NCBI GenBank assembly: GCA_023374045.1
Contig: CM041780.1
Coordinates: forward strand, 36,375,765-36,439,764
Length of the DNA stretch: 64,000 nt
Reading direction: 5' to 3'
DNA from: Limonium bicolor
Taxonomy: Eukaryota > Streptophyta > Magnoliopsida > Caryophyllales > Plumbaginaceae
Below are positions 1 through 12,779 of the stretch, piece by piece; the stretch's first letter is position 1, and every line of letters begins with the position of its first letter. A program made the translations under genes and the position numbers. The notes beneath the pieces were generated by a model that was not told the origin of the DNA, did no database searches, and worked only from the letters and a program-made list of their open reading frames with translations.

Positions 1-2629
1 TAGTGTTCATACCCGTGGTTTATCGTACTCTTAGTCCCAGTAATTTATGTTGAAGTAACTATGCTGCCAATTCTTAACCTTTAATGTCAGAATGGCCCTA
101 TGCTGGGTTCCTTTATAAATGTATATTTTCTCTACCTTCTCTAAGATAGGTGTTTGCGACTTGTCGCCCTAATACTGGTTTCCACATGCCCGTCATCCGG
201 TATCTATGAGTGGGGATCAGTAACTACTTACTATCTCTCCCGTTCACTCCTAGGCTATTAACGCCTTCAGATATGAGTTTTCAGTTCTCGAACTCCACAC
301 AATCCATTGGTTACACCCTCTGGTGTAATCTGGACTTCATGATAAGGGTTGACACATCGTGTTTCCCCTGCCTTATGGTAGTCCCTCTTTACCCTGATAT
401 TAATCAGTATTGTGATTCATCACCTTTGTTCTCCTAGTTTTGGGTCATTTTGGTGGTACTAAGGGTATCCTTCCGTAGGCCGATGCCATACGTTATTCAA
501 GCTCAGTGCTTATTCTGATAGTTAAATTATTGCTGGTCTTTCTATTTAATTTAATCCTAGTTGGTTCTAACACTTTCTCCTAAGGTTACAATTGGATACC
601 CACAACTTAGTGGGTTCCGCTGATCATCGCTCTTCATTGTGTAGTCTTTACTCTTATTCAACTCATATTTCCTCCATCCTCTTTGAGGTAACGGTATCTT
701 CCGTCCTCAGGCAAATTCACTGTTCAACTAACATCCACTACCCTCCGTACGGGAGTCTAGCAGTATAATGGGTTCACAACACCCCTGGTGTGTGTGGTGC
801 GGGCACAACGTCGGCCCCTTTATTGTACGATCGCATCTGCATAATCTTTTCTTACAACTACAAAATAGTTTGTCATAACAGCACTTGTCTATTATTTCCC
901 TAAACACTGTATACACTTGAGCCATTCTCTTCGGCCAAATCAGGATGCCCAACTCCAGACTTGGATGGGGTAAGCAAGTTCAGCACTCATTGGATCCCAG
1001 ATATTATGTCCATCACTTGTTACCCTCACTCGAGTTATAAGCTGATGTTACTCAGCTTGGTTAGGTTTAATTAAAGTCTTGGCTCGTATAGCTCACTTCT
1101 TGCCCTCTGGCAATGTTTAATGGTATGGTTTAACCACAAGTGTCGCGCCTCCCTCCTTATGGTTATGCTGTCCTTGCACTCCCTAAGTATGGTTATGCTG
1201 GTCCTGAAGACTCGACACTCCCCACCGGTAATGATTAACGTTTAATGTCCATACCGGCACTGGGGTTAGGCTTGTAGGCACTAATTACCATTGCTCTCAT
1301 TTACTCCCCTTTTCATACTCTACTAAATGGTGTATTATTTTCAGGTTTAATGGTCAGACCGGCTAGGTCTTCCCGAGGTTTTATCGACCTCCAACCCAAA
1401 GGTTTCATACCCCTGCCTTTAAGAAGGCTATGTCCTGCTTCATTGCATTACGGACTCACATAAAGTTTAGTGTTTTATTGGTAACCGCCTCGACCACTCG
1501 GTCCTTTAGGGTTAGTTTACCGTCGCTGCACTTGCTGTAGCAAGTGCGTAAGGCAGGTTGAAATTTAGTACTTTGGTTAATGTGGCACTGCTGTGGCAAG
1601 TGCACCATGCAGACTGAGCCACCGGTACGGTGTGTCAGTGCAGTGCCATTCCCTAATCGGGTTCCTGTTCCTGTCGAAGAAGTTCTTATTCAAATTAATA
1701 CAGTCTCATTCCCGCACTCGTTCCCACCATTTTACCGTGGTAGTAAGGTCTTACTTTCCTCACGAGGCGTTGCATGATAGCAACTTAGCGAGTTCATGTT
1801 TCTACAGCTCTCATAATCTCTCCTCATGCACGTCCGACCATCTTGAACCTTCAGTATTGCATGGGTTAGACTTACTCGCTTCGGGTGAGACTTCAAAAAG
1901 GTCATCCATTCCGTCCGTTACACATCTCATAAACTAGTCATTACTCGTCGTTTCCACCTCTTTCCCCCCAAGCGCACTAATCGGTGCTTTCCTGGATGTA
2001 AGACAGGGTTGCCTTGCTTATAGCAAGCTAGCCCCATTAGTCCTACAGGAATTATCTCCTCAACCTTGGTTTAATATTCATTTCCTACTCATATGGTAGA
2101 CATTACGCCATTACCAGGACCCCCGGTCCTAAACATTACATCAAACACAAAGTCTATATTTCTACATCTAACATAATTTTCACAGCATCCACATCAGGTC
2201 TTCCCGATCAGGAGAGTTATCGCCGTGGTGCTTCGCATTTCATTGCCTCACTAGATAGTACTCGAGGTATGGGCTGCGCGGCGGGTGGGTGCCATTGTAA
2301 ATTTCTCGGGATGCTCTCCCATCAAGTGCGAGCGGTTCATACTGTCTTCGCGTTACTTAGGGTTGCTGGACCTTCACCACCTTCCGCTGCGCCGCGTTCT
2401 TCCTTAGTACTGTTACCCAGACCTCTCCCTGACATATGTCAAGAGGACGGGTTAGACCTTTACTCGGTCTAATACCGTAGTCTCGGTCGTTTAGTATTGA
2501 AGTGCCTCTACGGCTATGGTGTGCAAGCCCTAAGCATTGCATCAGCCCCACAAGGTCACGTATCCTCACAACGTTTCCCGTATTCCCAAAACCTATGCTC
2601 ACTGTATAAATCCTACTATCTCTTGTCAT

Positions 2630-2647
2630 CAGAGCGGAACCGCTCTG
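2630..2647. other. Hairpin overlapping the E1 PBS
   Basis: An 8-bp inverted repeat, CAGAGCGG and CCGCTCTG, with a 2-nt loop. One arm is part of the PBS. Equivalent hairpins sit over the PBS of E2 (23888-23909) and E3 (53891-53908). Confidence 0.75.
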
Positions 2648-2653
2648 ATACCA
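2642..2653 (-). other. E1 primer-binding site (initiator Met tRNA)
   Basis: The minus strand reads TGGTATCAGAGC, the standard plant retrotransposon PBS complementary to the 3' end of initiator tRNA-Met. It lies four bases inside the LTR end (TGTTACA on the minus strand). It fixes the element's orientation as minus and the LTR edge at 2658. Confidence 0.92.
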
Positions 2654-2752
2654 CTTATGTAACACCCCTACTCTAATCGGCTCCTAATCGTCTTACTTAG
2701 CATTGTAATCGCAACGGTAATCTATACAATTGAACTACTGGTGTCACCGTTC

Positions 2753-2772
2753 TCACTCGCCCATACGAGTAA
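2753..2772 (-). other. Conserved LTR-end hairpin, E1 copy
   Basis: On the minus strand TTACTCGT, loop ATGG, GCGAGTGA: an 8-bp stem with two G-T wobbles. It lies about 100 bases from the LTR's 3' end. Counterparts with the same ATGG loop but different stem bases lie in E2 and E3. Confidence 0.65.
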
Positions 2773-2785
2773 TAACGTGCTTACT

Positions 2786-2806
2786 AATATATATATATAT
2801 ATAAAA
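2786..2806. repeat. (AT)n microsatellite
   Basis: A run of alternating AT inside the E1 LTR. Confidence 0.9.
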
Positions 2807-3244
2807 AAATATGAAACAATTTCCCACAGTGACAACAAGGGATAGATCTAACCTTCCCAAACCAATACAAAATACATTCACAATGAGCATTCTAAGTACC
2901 CCAATCCTATACACGTTTCTAAGTTCGTACCAAGATGCATCAGTGCATATTTAAACAACTGTAACTAAACTACCCAGCGCGTCCCTCTCTTTGTCAACAC
3001 CGGAAGCTGCATACCTGCAAAATGTTTGTTTGTGGTATGGAATCAGCCCCTACTGAGTATGTTACTACCTGACTGTCATGCCCCCTCGGCCTCAGTTAAT
3101 TGGTCGAGAGCATGCAATTCATTCTCATGCAAGTAGTTTAATATAAAACTGTAAAGCAACAACATATATTGCAGTAAACTCAATTAGTAAACAAGCCCCC
3201 GGCTTCACACATCGCAACGCAGTAAACCACTGAAAGCGTTAAAA

Positions 3245-3450
3245 CACTTATATGAGTACAGAGACTCCATTCCAACAAACACTATATAGTTCATAAATTG
3301 AGTACGGCGACTCACTCGACCAAACAATCACAATAATCCACACATGAGCACAACGACTCGACTCCACCAGTTCACAATACAGACAGAAGTACAATGACTC
3401 AATCAATCCTATTCACAACACACAATATGAGCACAATGACTCGTATCAAC
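3245..3450. repeat. Degenerate tandem repeat in E1 LTR
   Basis: A block of the form gagtacNNNgactc recurs about every 45-55 bases (near 3253, 3299, 3344, 3387 and 3428) with variations such as gagcacaacgactc. Old, diverged repeats. Confidence 0.6.
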
Positions 3451-3984
3451 AAATCCACCAACATACAACACATATCCACAAAGCATAACCACTGAGCAAC
3501 AAGGAGAAACAACGAGAACTATAAACAAGTATAATATCCCGTCTTTGGCATACAAGCCCAAATAATGTTCGCCTAATGTACGAGCTAATATAGTCGTTCG
3601 TAATTGTTCAGTCATGCCTAATGACAACGTCTCGTTAGAACGACGTGTCTCTAAGTTATCCATCTCCTATGGCAGGTCACCCACGGCAATAGCCACTCCA
3701 GTGGTAGAGTCTCCGACCGACGAACCATCTGTAGTCCGTTGGAAATTTATCCAGATACTTACGGATGCCCACACGGCATCCTAGTATCGTTAGTTGTTCA
3801 CAATACACAGTAAGAGCCACAACCTCTTGATTAACTTATCTATACCATTGCATCGTCTTACTATTTTTCCTAACACAGCAGGACTAAGGTCGTTAGTCCA
3901 ATCCTGAGTATGTCGACTCGGGATCCAGTGTTAGATACGAGAGCGGCGTTAAAGAGGCCAATGCTCCGTATATAAGTCTCGGAT

Positions 3985-4006
3985 AATATATATATATATA
4001 TATATC
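3985..4006. repeat. (AT)n microsatellite
   Basis: Alternating AT run inside the E1 LTR. The related E3 LTR has a similar run at 52289-52313. Confidence 0.9.
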
Positions 4007-7000
4007 TTATTATCCTAATGCTACAACGTTTTACTTACGTTCCTTATATTACATATAAGATAGCATCATTGCCGCTAGTTCGTTTTATAATATGTTCATA
4101 TATACGAACGGTACTGTTATCGTTCAACAATAATAATAATAAAGCAGCATTAATACATAACTCAAGCATATCAATTCACACAAGCAGACATTCAATCTTA
4201 AAACACAGATTTTCACACAATGTCTGAACTGAGGAAATCCTCAGAGACAATCAAGCCACATAAATAACATACCGTGCACCGGGATTATAAGACCGTGGAG
4301 TATGAATCAGTTAAAATCTCTGGCGATCCTCGAGACGCCTCTAACAATCTATTAATATGCATCACAATATGCATCAGCATCTCATACTAACAATACACTA
4401 CACACCCCGTACCGTTACTAATCCCTCCCGGTTTACCCTTATTAACTGTCAACGTTTGTCGGGTTTTTGGCTTAACTCGAGATTTGGAAAAACGTTATAT
4501 TACATGCGTAGTCTCGTCTCGTATATTAATATACTTGAAGTTAAACTTTGTTATCGCATGTAATTCAATATACTCTTGTATATTATATAGTTTGTTTCTA
4601 TATTGCATGTATAATTCTTAATCATATATTATACATTTCACCTTAGTATTTATTTCCCTAAGGTTAGTTTTTCAAAGTTTAATGTAGTATAATTCATATG
4701 TAAAAATACCTTGGATTATATAAATCCTTATTATTCCATGTATACTCCTAACATTAGAATTTCCATATCTAATGTTTGTAATTCTTTTCTCTTTTTCTTA
4801 TATCATTTTAATTAAGATAACATATGGTTATTTGAACCATATTGTATTTTTCACTCCATAACATATATTTATTTATATATATGTTTTATGGGTACATTTA
4901 TTATATGGTAAACCTTTATAATATATTCATTCCCTTTTAATGAATATTTCATATATTATAAATGTTATAACCTTTATAACATTGAAAACCATATTATAAA
5001 TTTTTGTTCTAAAATTCTCATTATTTCCGAACAGCACCCTTGTTCTCTTAATTATTTACAAAATCCACCACATAATTTATATAATGTTATATTATAGTTA
5101 TATAACATATATTATGGCATTTATGTCATTTAAAAAATTATAACCTATAGTTACAAATTGTTATAAAATACCAAACAGCCCATAGCATTCTCGGTTTTAT
5201 TATAATTCCACCATACTTCCATAATTTACAAATCAACTCCAAATTATATTCCATTGTCACACTTATAATATATACCTTATTTTATAATCCTTAAACCTTA
5301 ATATAATTATAACCAATGGTTATAAAGTGTTATAATTGCCGAAAAGACCCTATGCCTGTTCAAATTAATTTCCAACCCTCCAACTTTCCATATTCACTAA
5401 ATAACCCCATTTTATAACATATAGTTTCTAATGTCATTAAAACTATATATTATACATATATCTTAATAAAACCATATGTATAACTCCAAAAATTACCAAA
5501 CTATACCAAAAGGTTATAAATATCATTCCTAACCTTATACTTTCCATATTTACGGTTTCTACCACAAATGTTACCCATGTGTAACAATGATATAAAATAT
5601 CATATATTATACTTATAAAATCCATATTAACTCCAAATTAACCAAATAAATACCTAAAATTCCTAATAACCCATAGGTGTATAAAATACCATTTTATACC
5701 CCAAACTTTCGGTAATATCATATATACCCATATGTTATGTAATTTTACATTTTAACACATAACTTAGTATAATTTGATAATTAAATGAATAACATCAAAT
5801 CTGGTCAAAGCCTTTTGCTTGGTCAATGTTTGACTTCCAAACATCATTTTGACCCCACTTTCTCGGTAATTACATAGATTACCCCAAACTTTACAATATT
5901 TGCTATTTCACCCCAAAACTTTATAAAATCTTATAATTTTTATTTAAATACATTTTAAATCCCAATTTTCGGCTATATTCACCTACAGCCCTCTAATGTT
6001 TAATTATTTACGGCTTGACCCCTTACTTAATAGTAAGTGCATAAAATAAATTGTTTTAAGCTTTTAAACTTAAATAAAATGGCCTAATGACATGGCCTTA
6101 TTACAACTTTGCTTTATAACATAAATTACACATAAATAGCTCAAAATATAATACAAGCTCTCGGCCTTACTATAGTTTATTTATTTTTCCACATAATGTC
6201 ATAATTTGACCATTATGTTAATTAAATCACTTAAATGACTAGCTTAATTTATCTTAGTCATTTTTTCCATACTTAGGTTAAAATCACCCATATAATTACC
6301 TCCACTCTTGCCACATAATTTATATATGCTAAGAAATCATTATAACATAAGTTTAAGGTGTTTATACCTTGATTTATGTACTTAAAGCCCTTATACCCAT
6401 TCGGCAGCTTGGAGGAAAAATCACCACAGCACTCACACATGTTTAATACACCAAAATAAGATATGGTTACACTCCTAGCATGAGCTTAACCATAAAGAAC
6501 AATTAATGTAAGATTTAAGGCAAAAATCACCTTAAAAATGCTAGGTAATCTCCAATGGGTTTCGGCCTGAATTAAACACACCACATGGTGTTAAATTCAC
6601 CATATAAACATAGGGAATAGCTAGACAACAACAAGCTGCTATGGTAATAGGTTTTACCTTGGCAAAATGCCTTAAAGAATGATATTTCCTTTGATTTTCG
6701 GCCACCCTTGCTCCAAATGGTTAACCAACTGAATAAACATGTAAATATGAAGATTATGAGTGAATAAACTCATAGAAATCAGAAGGAGAAAACTGGATGG
6801 AGAATAAAATGCTTAAGGTATGTTTTTACCTTATAATGTCAATTTTGGAAACCTTGGTCCCAAAACTTGCTTCAGCTGAGAGTGGACATTTTTCAAGGTT
6901 TAAAATGCAGAGAATGAGCCATGGAAAGTGATAGATCATGAGCTCCAAGTGTAGGTAATGAAGAGATGAAGAAAAAGAGCTAAAATAAGCCTTAAATCAT

Positions 7001-7776
7001 TACCTTAGGTGCAAATGGGATTGATTTGCCTTGAACACTCAAGAACACAGCTTGAGAGGGTTTGTAACTGCCTATGTCTCGGCTTGAATGGGACAAGAGG
7101 AAAGAGAAAGAAAGAAAATGTGTTTTAATGAATGAAAAGTAGAAAATGGAATAGTAAATGGTGATTCACCAAATTGGCTAGATATTATGTATTAAAGTTG
7201 AATGCGCTGTCCTCCTTGCTCCATGCTGCCGACCTCATATGGGTATAGATGGGTCATTCATTGACCATTGACTATACTTAGTCAATTTTGCTTAAAAATG
7301 CACTATTTGGATTACTATTCACAAATGAGTGCCATATTTTCTGATTTTTTTTTTTGAAATCTTGGATTTAGACCTTCTAATGTGGTAAATTATAGTACAT
7401 TAGTATAAGAAGGTCTAATCCAATGCCTAACACCACTCAAAACCCACTTAGAAAGTCAATTTTCTCAAAAACGTGCTTTAAGGAATTTTAAAGCACATTT
7501 TGTGTTAGAACATGTTTTAGAGATTGGTTTCCTTTGAGAATGTTTTTATAATGTTCATTACTTCATTATAATACTTAGGAATCCACTTTTGATCCTATTT
7601 GAGGTCATACAATCTCTATGGTGTCTTAAAGCGCATTTTTGGCTTTACCGATCTTAAGGCATGTTTTGCCTTGTTGAGATCTTTAGATTGTTCCCCAATG
7701 GTATTTAGATGTTTATTAACCATCTTAGATCCTTAATAGATCATTTAATTATGTTTTTAAGGTTAGGGGTATTTCA

Positions 7777-8803
7777 GACACCTACCTAACTAAGCTTAAT
7801 TCCTTGTCTTCAATAAACAAAAATCAAATGACTACCTACAGCACATTGTCGTGAGCCTACAAGGAAAACAAGACAATCAGCATGGGTAATTCAACATAGA
7901 AAATGAAAAAGAAATACCTTACCTAATTTCCTAGTATTCTTGCCTTGTCACTTTGTTTCAAGTGGCTTACAAAGTCATTCATTTCCCCCCCCCATGTGGC
8001 CGAAAGCATGGCCGTTTATGGAGTCTTTATGGAGCCAAGAGTCAAGTAATTAAACTATGGAAAATCTTACCCAACTTTGACAATATTGTGTCAAGATTCC
8101 TTCCTTGCCTATTCTCTTAATTCCATACGTGAGCTAGCATTCTCCTTGCTCCTCACTTGGCCGGTTTTGGTAAGGCTCTCTCTTCCTTCTCTCTTTTCTT
8201 TCTTCCATAGTTAACTTCTTCTTGTGAGCTTCAAGCTCCATTGATGGAGATTTAAACTTAAACTCTATTTTTGTGTCAAATTCCTTGCAACTTCCATCAA
8301 GTGTTGAAGCAAAATTCATCATAGTTCTAAGGCAAGAATTTGGCTACATAGGAACACCAAGGGAGTCACCTAGATTCAACAACAGCTCAAGGAGCAAACA
8401 AGATCAAGTTAAGGTATAGTTCTTGTTTGAAAATCCTAGTAAATACCTAAGCTTATGTCCGAAAAAATAGCTTCTAAATCAATGTTCTCTTCATCATTTC
8501 ATGAAGGAAACTTGGATCTCCAATCATCCAAAGGTGAACCGAAAATTCCTCGACAAACTACTTAAGGTAAACACTTATAAACTACTCCAAATCTTACTTA
8601 GAAACCCTTGTTAGAAGTCTAACACTTGGATCTTCTAAATCTATGTATGGAGGCCGAAAGTTCAACACCAAGATCCATTGGAGGAGCTTGGAATTCAAGA
8701 GGAAATCAAGTACAAGAATCACCTTGATTTAAGGAGTAAGTTTCTATAATTAAATCTATTAAGTTTAAGTTTGATTTAAGCTTCAAACTTTAGTACAACC
8801 TTA
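7777..8803 (+). mobile_element. LTR fragment of a related gypsy-like element, plus orientation
   Basis: The segment between E1 and E2 resembles the leader part of their LTRs in the opposite direction. For example, the ttcaagctccattgatggag block near 8228 matches the reverse of the E2 LTR near 12330, and the modules near 8640-8740 match the reverse of 11840-11920. Modules end in splice-donor-like AAG|GTAA (near 8415 and 8565). No end signals or coding frames are visible. It is best read as older LTR DNA into which E1 and E2 inserted. Confidence 0.55.
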
Positions 8804-8911
8804 TGTAACACCCCAACCTGAAACTTCACATCCTGTACGATGATAGCTCCCAAAGATAACTAGAAATGCAGCGGAAAATATATACATAACAACGGGTGGT
8901 GCTACAACGCC

Positions 8912-8933
8912 GTTAGTCACCCATGTGACTAAC
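8912..8933 (-). other. Conserved LTR-end hairpin, E2 3' LTR copy
   Basis: Perfect 9-bp stem GTTAGTCAC / GTGACTAAC with loop ATGG on the minus strand. The same hairpin is in the E2 5' LTR. It is followed within about 50 bases by a TTTTCCGCT block that is also present in the E3 LTR and the 42687 solo LTR. Confidence 0.75.
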
Positions 8934-9540
8934 AAGGCTAACTTCAATACAACTTACAAATGATGCGGTCTGAGCGCTGAATACAAACCTCTTAAAACAA
9001 CAAAAGTCAATAGTAAAAATACAGTACTGTAGATTGATGCCGGTAGTAATAATCCCTGTCTTATTTCTACCCCACCTACACTCGGTCGGGCAATCTCTTT
9101 ATTCTTCAGGTACCTGAAAAATGGGGGTGCCCCCAAAGAGGCTCAGCAAACAACGCTGGTATGGAAACATGTAGCCCATCGGCTACTGGGCCACACCAAC
9201 TACTTTGTCGAATACATGCAGTTCATTTTTATAAAGCTGTAAACAAGCATAACATGATAATAACAAGTATCCATACAAGGACAACAATGTCACATAGAAC
9301 AAGACTTCAGAAGGTCAAGTTAGATGATCTGCAATTGTTTACGAGTAGTCAGATCCTCACAATGGGACTAACATGTATATAAGAGTACCTCACAGTAGTG
9401 GAGGTATAGTGACCTCGTTAAACTCCATCTTCACATAGTAAATTGGTCGGGTATGATAAACCCTTAGACGAGATGGGACTCTCGTACAAGTAGGTGGGTA
9501 ATGAGTCCCTCAGAAGATAACGTAGTTAACTCCTGTACTT

Positions 9541-9722
9541 AAAAGAGGTGGGAATCGAACCCTCGAGAGGAATAAAGTCTTCCTCCCAACTTGAACTGTT
9601 CTGGTACGCAGCCGTGAGTGACATAGTGCACCCAAAACTCCCGGCGCGACGTAAATTGAATAGGAGACGACCTGTGAGAGGTACGACTCCTGTAGCATGC
9701 ATGGCCAGATCCAACTGGCCTA
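9541..9722 (-). promoter_or_regulatory. tRNA-like box A and box B with TTTT in the E2 LTR
   Basis: On the minus strand, TAGGCCAGTTGGAT (9709-9722) resembles a pol III A box, GGTTCGATTCC (9551-9561) is a perfect tRNA T-arm B box, and TTTT follows at 9541-9544. The A-B spacing of roughly 150 bases is much longer than in a plain tRNA. This may be a SINE or tRNA remnant rather than a working pol III promoter. The 5' LTR copy (24661-24844) keeps all three parts. Confidence 0.45.
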
Positions 9723-12700
9723 CTCGCTTCTCGTAGTATAGAATTTGTTAGATGTCACACGAGGATGTTAATCAAGAACACAATGTGTATTGTCAATTAT
9801 CACGTTTAGGATAACGACGTTTGTTATAGAGTGAAGTTAGTGAGAAACTTGAGTACAAGTTCTCGGTATGATAAAACGCAGGTATTTAATCCACTGGTAA
9901 TGTAGTGTTGTATGCGTGGGACATACACGTTAGTTAGTATCATTCACGCACGTAAAGCAACACAACAGTGCACAAGAATAACACAACATTTTACATGCAA
10001 TTATCTTGGTCGTTATTTCAAACAACAGATAGCACACAAAGCCGGTGTAATCCGGTAGCAAACAGGTTGCAAGAATCCCATACCGTTCACAGTAGACTGT
10101 ACTTGTTTAGTTCCCGGTCAACGTCTGGTCAAACAATGTCCTAGAATAGGATTAACTGAGAGTGTTAATTTATGTAACTCTCGTATAATAATTTTATTGG
10201 TCACTTGTTAATTAATTATCCTCTTAACTTTATTTTTAAATATACTATAACTCCAAATATTATTTGGCGTTTCCACATTAAATTCCTTATATTCATTTCC
10301 TTTCGATTTACTTGAAAATCTAAAATGTATATATTATATACACAGGTATTATTTAAGATACTTATATATAATTGTCTAAATGACATAACCACTTAATAAA
10401 TTCTCAAATTATATTACATGTCACGCATGGGCATATTTTCCCATATCTTTTATTAATTACAAACTAACCCCAAATAATATTATTTCTTTTACAAGCAAAT
10501 TAGTGGTACTTATATATCATATAGTTTTAATTTCATAAATCCTTAAATCATAATTTTCTTTTCTAAATTTCTTAAATATCCATATAGGACTTACAATTAT
10601 TTTTAATCCCATAAATACATCATACTTTTCGGTTATTGTATTATAACCTCATTTATTTCATAAACTTTACTTTATACTCCAAAATACATTATAATACATA
10701 GTTTCATTTCCTTAATTAATTAATTCACTAAACCACCTCCAAAAATTCGATATTTATTATTTGAACACTATAACTTTTATTAATTACCAATTCAACCATT
10801 AACCTTTTGGTTTTGACAAATAACTTTCTATAATTACATTTTAACCCGAAAACTTTATATAAACTATATATTCACTTAGAAACTATAGTTTTAATATTTA
10901 ATTTCCTTAATAACCAAGTGGACACTTATATTTCCACAAATTGTGAATTCGCCCCATATAAAATCTGGTTTTATATTTAAACTCTTATAAATTACATATT
11001 CATCCCAAAACTTTTATAAACTTAATATTTCATGTCATAAATCATTTTAACTCAAAGTTTTTGGTCAACACTTTGACCATAGTCTAATTTCATACTTAAT
11101 ACATTAATTTACCCATAAACTTATATGTTTCTCGGTTTTACACCAAACTTTCCAAGAATTACAAAATAGCCCCAAACTTTATAAATTGTTATTTTAACTA
11201 CTAAACACTTATTTAATTCAACCAAAATTCATAATATTAATTCTGACACTATATTATATTATGCCATGGATACCCTTAATTCTCGGTAATCACCTAACTT
11301 ACCCCAAACTTCCTAAAAATCATATTTTTACCCACATAACTTATTAAACTAGTCATTTAAACACTAGTAATTATTTTTAAGTTACCCAAAATTCATAGTA
11401 TGTATTTATATATATATTTAGCTCATTAAAATTATTCTTCACCATTTGGTTTCGGCAATGATAATATATCACCATATCATTTCTCAAACTTGATCTATAA
11501 CTTATAATAATTATACATAAATACATATGAGTCATATAACTCATGTAAAAATTATTGTAATACCTTAGACATATTTTTAGCTCAAAATAGAGCAAATTAT
11601 TACTAGATAATTCGGCCATGTACTAGGCTCCTCATAATTAATTTTTTTGTGACATAAAATTATACCTTAAGGTAATTAGGTTAGCTTAAGAGTTATAATT
11701 ATTTTTCTTGGTAATTAACTCACCATTTTTGGCCTTAATTAATTGGATATGTGTACAAAATTTTTGTACAAAATTTATGGGCTTAAACAAAGCTTTAAAC
11801 ATTAAGGATTAACTTAATATACTTACTTTTAATCAAGGATGATTAAGTACTTGATTTCTCCTTGAATTTCCCAAGCTTCCTTCAATGGAAATTGTAGCTC
11901 CAAATTTCGGTATCAACACATGAGAAGGAAGGGGTTTAGGAGTTAGATCTTAACAAAGATCTTAAGTAGAATTTACAAGATGTTTTCAAGGGATTTACCT
12001 TAGGAATTTACGTAAAATTTTTGGCACTCCTAGGATGGATGGAGAACCAATTTTCCTTCAAGAATTTGATGAAGAAAAATATGTTTAGAGTAATTATAAT
12101 TTTCGGTTATATATATATATTGAAGTCTTAAGTATTTTTCAAGCACAAAATACCTTAAGTTAACCTTGAATGCTCCTTGGTTTAATGTTGATTCAAGACA
12201 ACCTCTTGGAGCATAAATGCGAGCCGAATTCTTGTAGTAACTTTAGGTTGATGTTTGCTTCAAGACTTGATGAAGAAAGCTAGGAAATTAACACAAAAAT
12301 GAAGATTGAAATTAAAACTCCATTAATGGAGCTTAGAGCTTGAAGGAAGAAGTAGAAAGAAAGGGAGGAGGAGCTTACCCATTCGACACTTGAAGAATGA
12401 AAGAATGAAAGGTGTCGTGGGTTTTGTGAAATAAGAATGGGAATTGATTAGTTAATTGTGTGGGTATAATAATTGTTATGTTAGGTAAGGACTTAACTTA
12501 ATGTTTTCTTTTGATTTTTAGGCTCCAATAAATCTCCATGCAGTCACACTTTCGGCAATGGTGGAACTGAAAGGATGAGAGCAAGTCAAAACTATTAGGC
12601 AAGTTAGGTAGAGTTGGTATTCTTTGATTATTCTATGCTAATCCATTGTTGTTTTGGTGCAGATTTTCGACAAAGAGGGGCCAACTTGGACTAGTTTTAT

Positions 12701-12779
12701 TCTTGTCAATATCTTATGCACATGTGGGAAGATGACTTATGATGTTTCCATGTTAATAAAGTAGTTAAAATCATGTTAT

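Larger units (their letters stand above)
1..2657 (-). mobile_element. E1 internal region (leader and gag side), decayed
   Basis: On the minus strand this is the DNA just inside the 5' LTR of a gypsy-like retrotransposon; it begins at a tRNA-iMet primer-binding site. The leader and gag would lie here, but no frame is open for long and no CCHC zinc knuckle or pol motif is visible. The frame covering 2357-2665 runs through the PBS into the LTR, so it is not a gene. Palindromic blocks near 1528-1547 and 1584-1605 recur in the interiors of E2 and E3, which supports common descent. The rest of the element lies left of the window. Assignment as internal DNA is firm; functional content is not resolvable. 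Confidence 0.7.
2658..7776 (-). mobile_element. E1 5' LTR, long gypsy-like LTR (5.1 kb)
   Basis: Bounded on the plus strand by TGTAACACCCC at 2658 and GGGGTATTTCA at 7776, so in element sense it starts TGAAATACCCC and ends GGGGTGTTACA. It abuts a tRNA-iMet PBS. The interior is AT-rich with no coding frames. Around 4230-4330 it matches, in reverse, the E3 LTR near 52630-52690 (shared block with gtgcacggtatgtta), so E1 and E3 belong to related families. Its element-start end (6900-7776) shares blocks such as aaaatgtgctttaa with the LTRs at 42687 and 63592. The partner LTR is outside the window. The five bases after the right end are gacac; a TSD cannot be checked. Confidence 0.82.

Noticed and set aside
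2357..2665. 102-codon minus-strand frame
   Set aside because: It starts within the LTR and runs through the PBS into the leader, so it cannot be a normal retrotransposon or host gene.
3245..3450. CRISPR-like regularly spaced repeats
   Set aside because: Units are diverged, spacers are not unique sequences, and the context is a plant LTR.
9161..9382. 73-codon frame that is identical at 24281-24502
   Set aside because: Identity reflects the two LTR copies of E2. It has no domain, and the surrounding LTR is non-coding.
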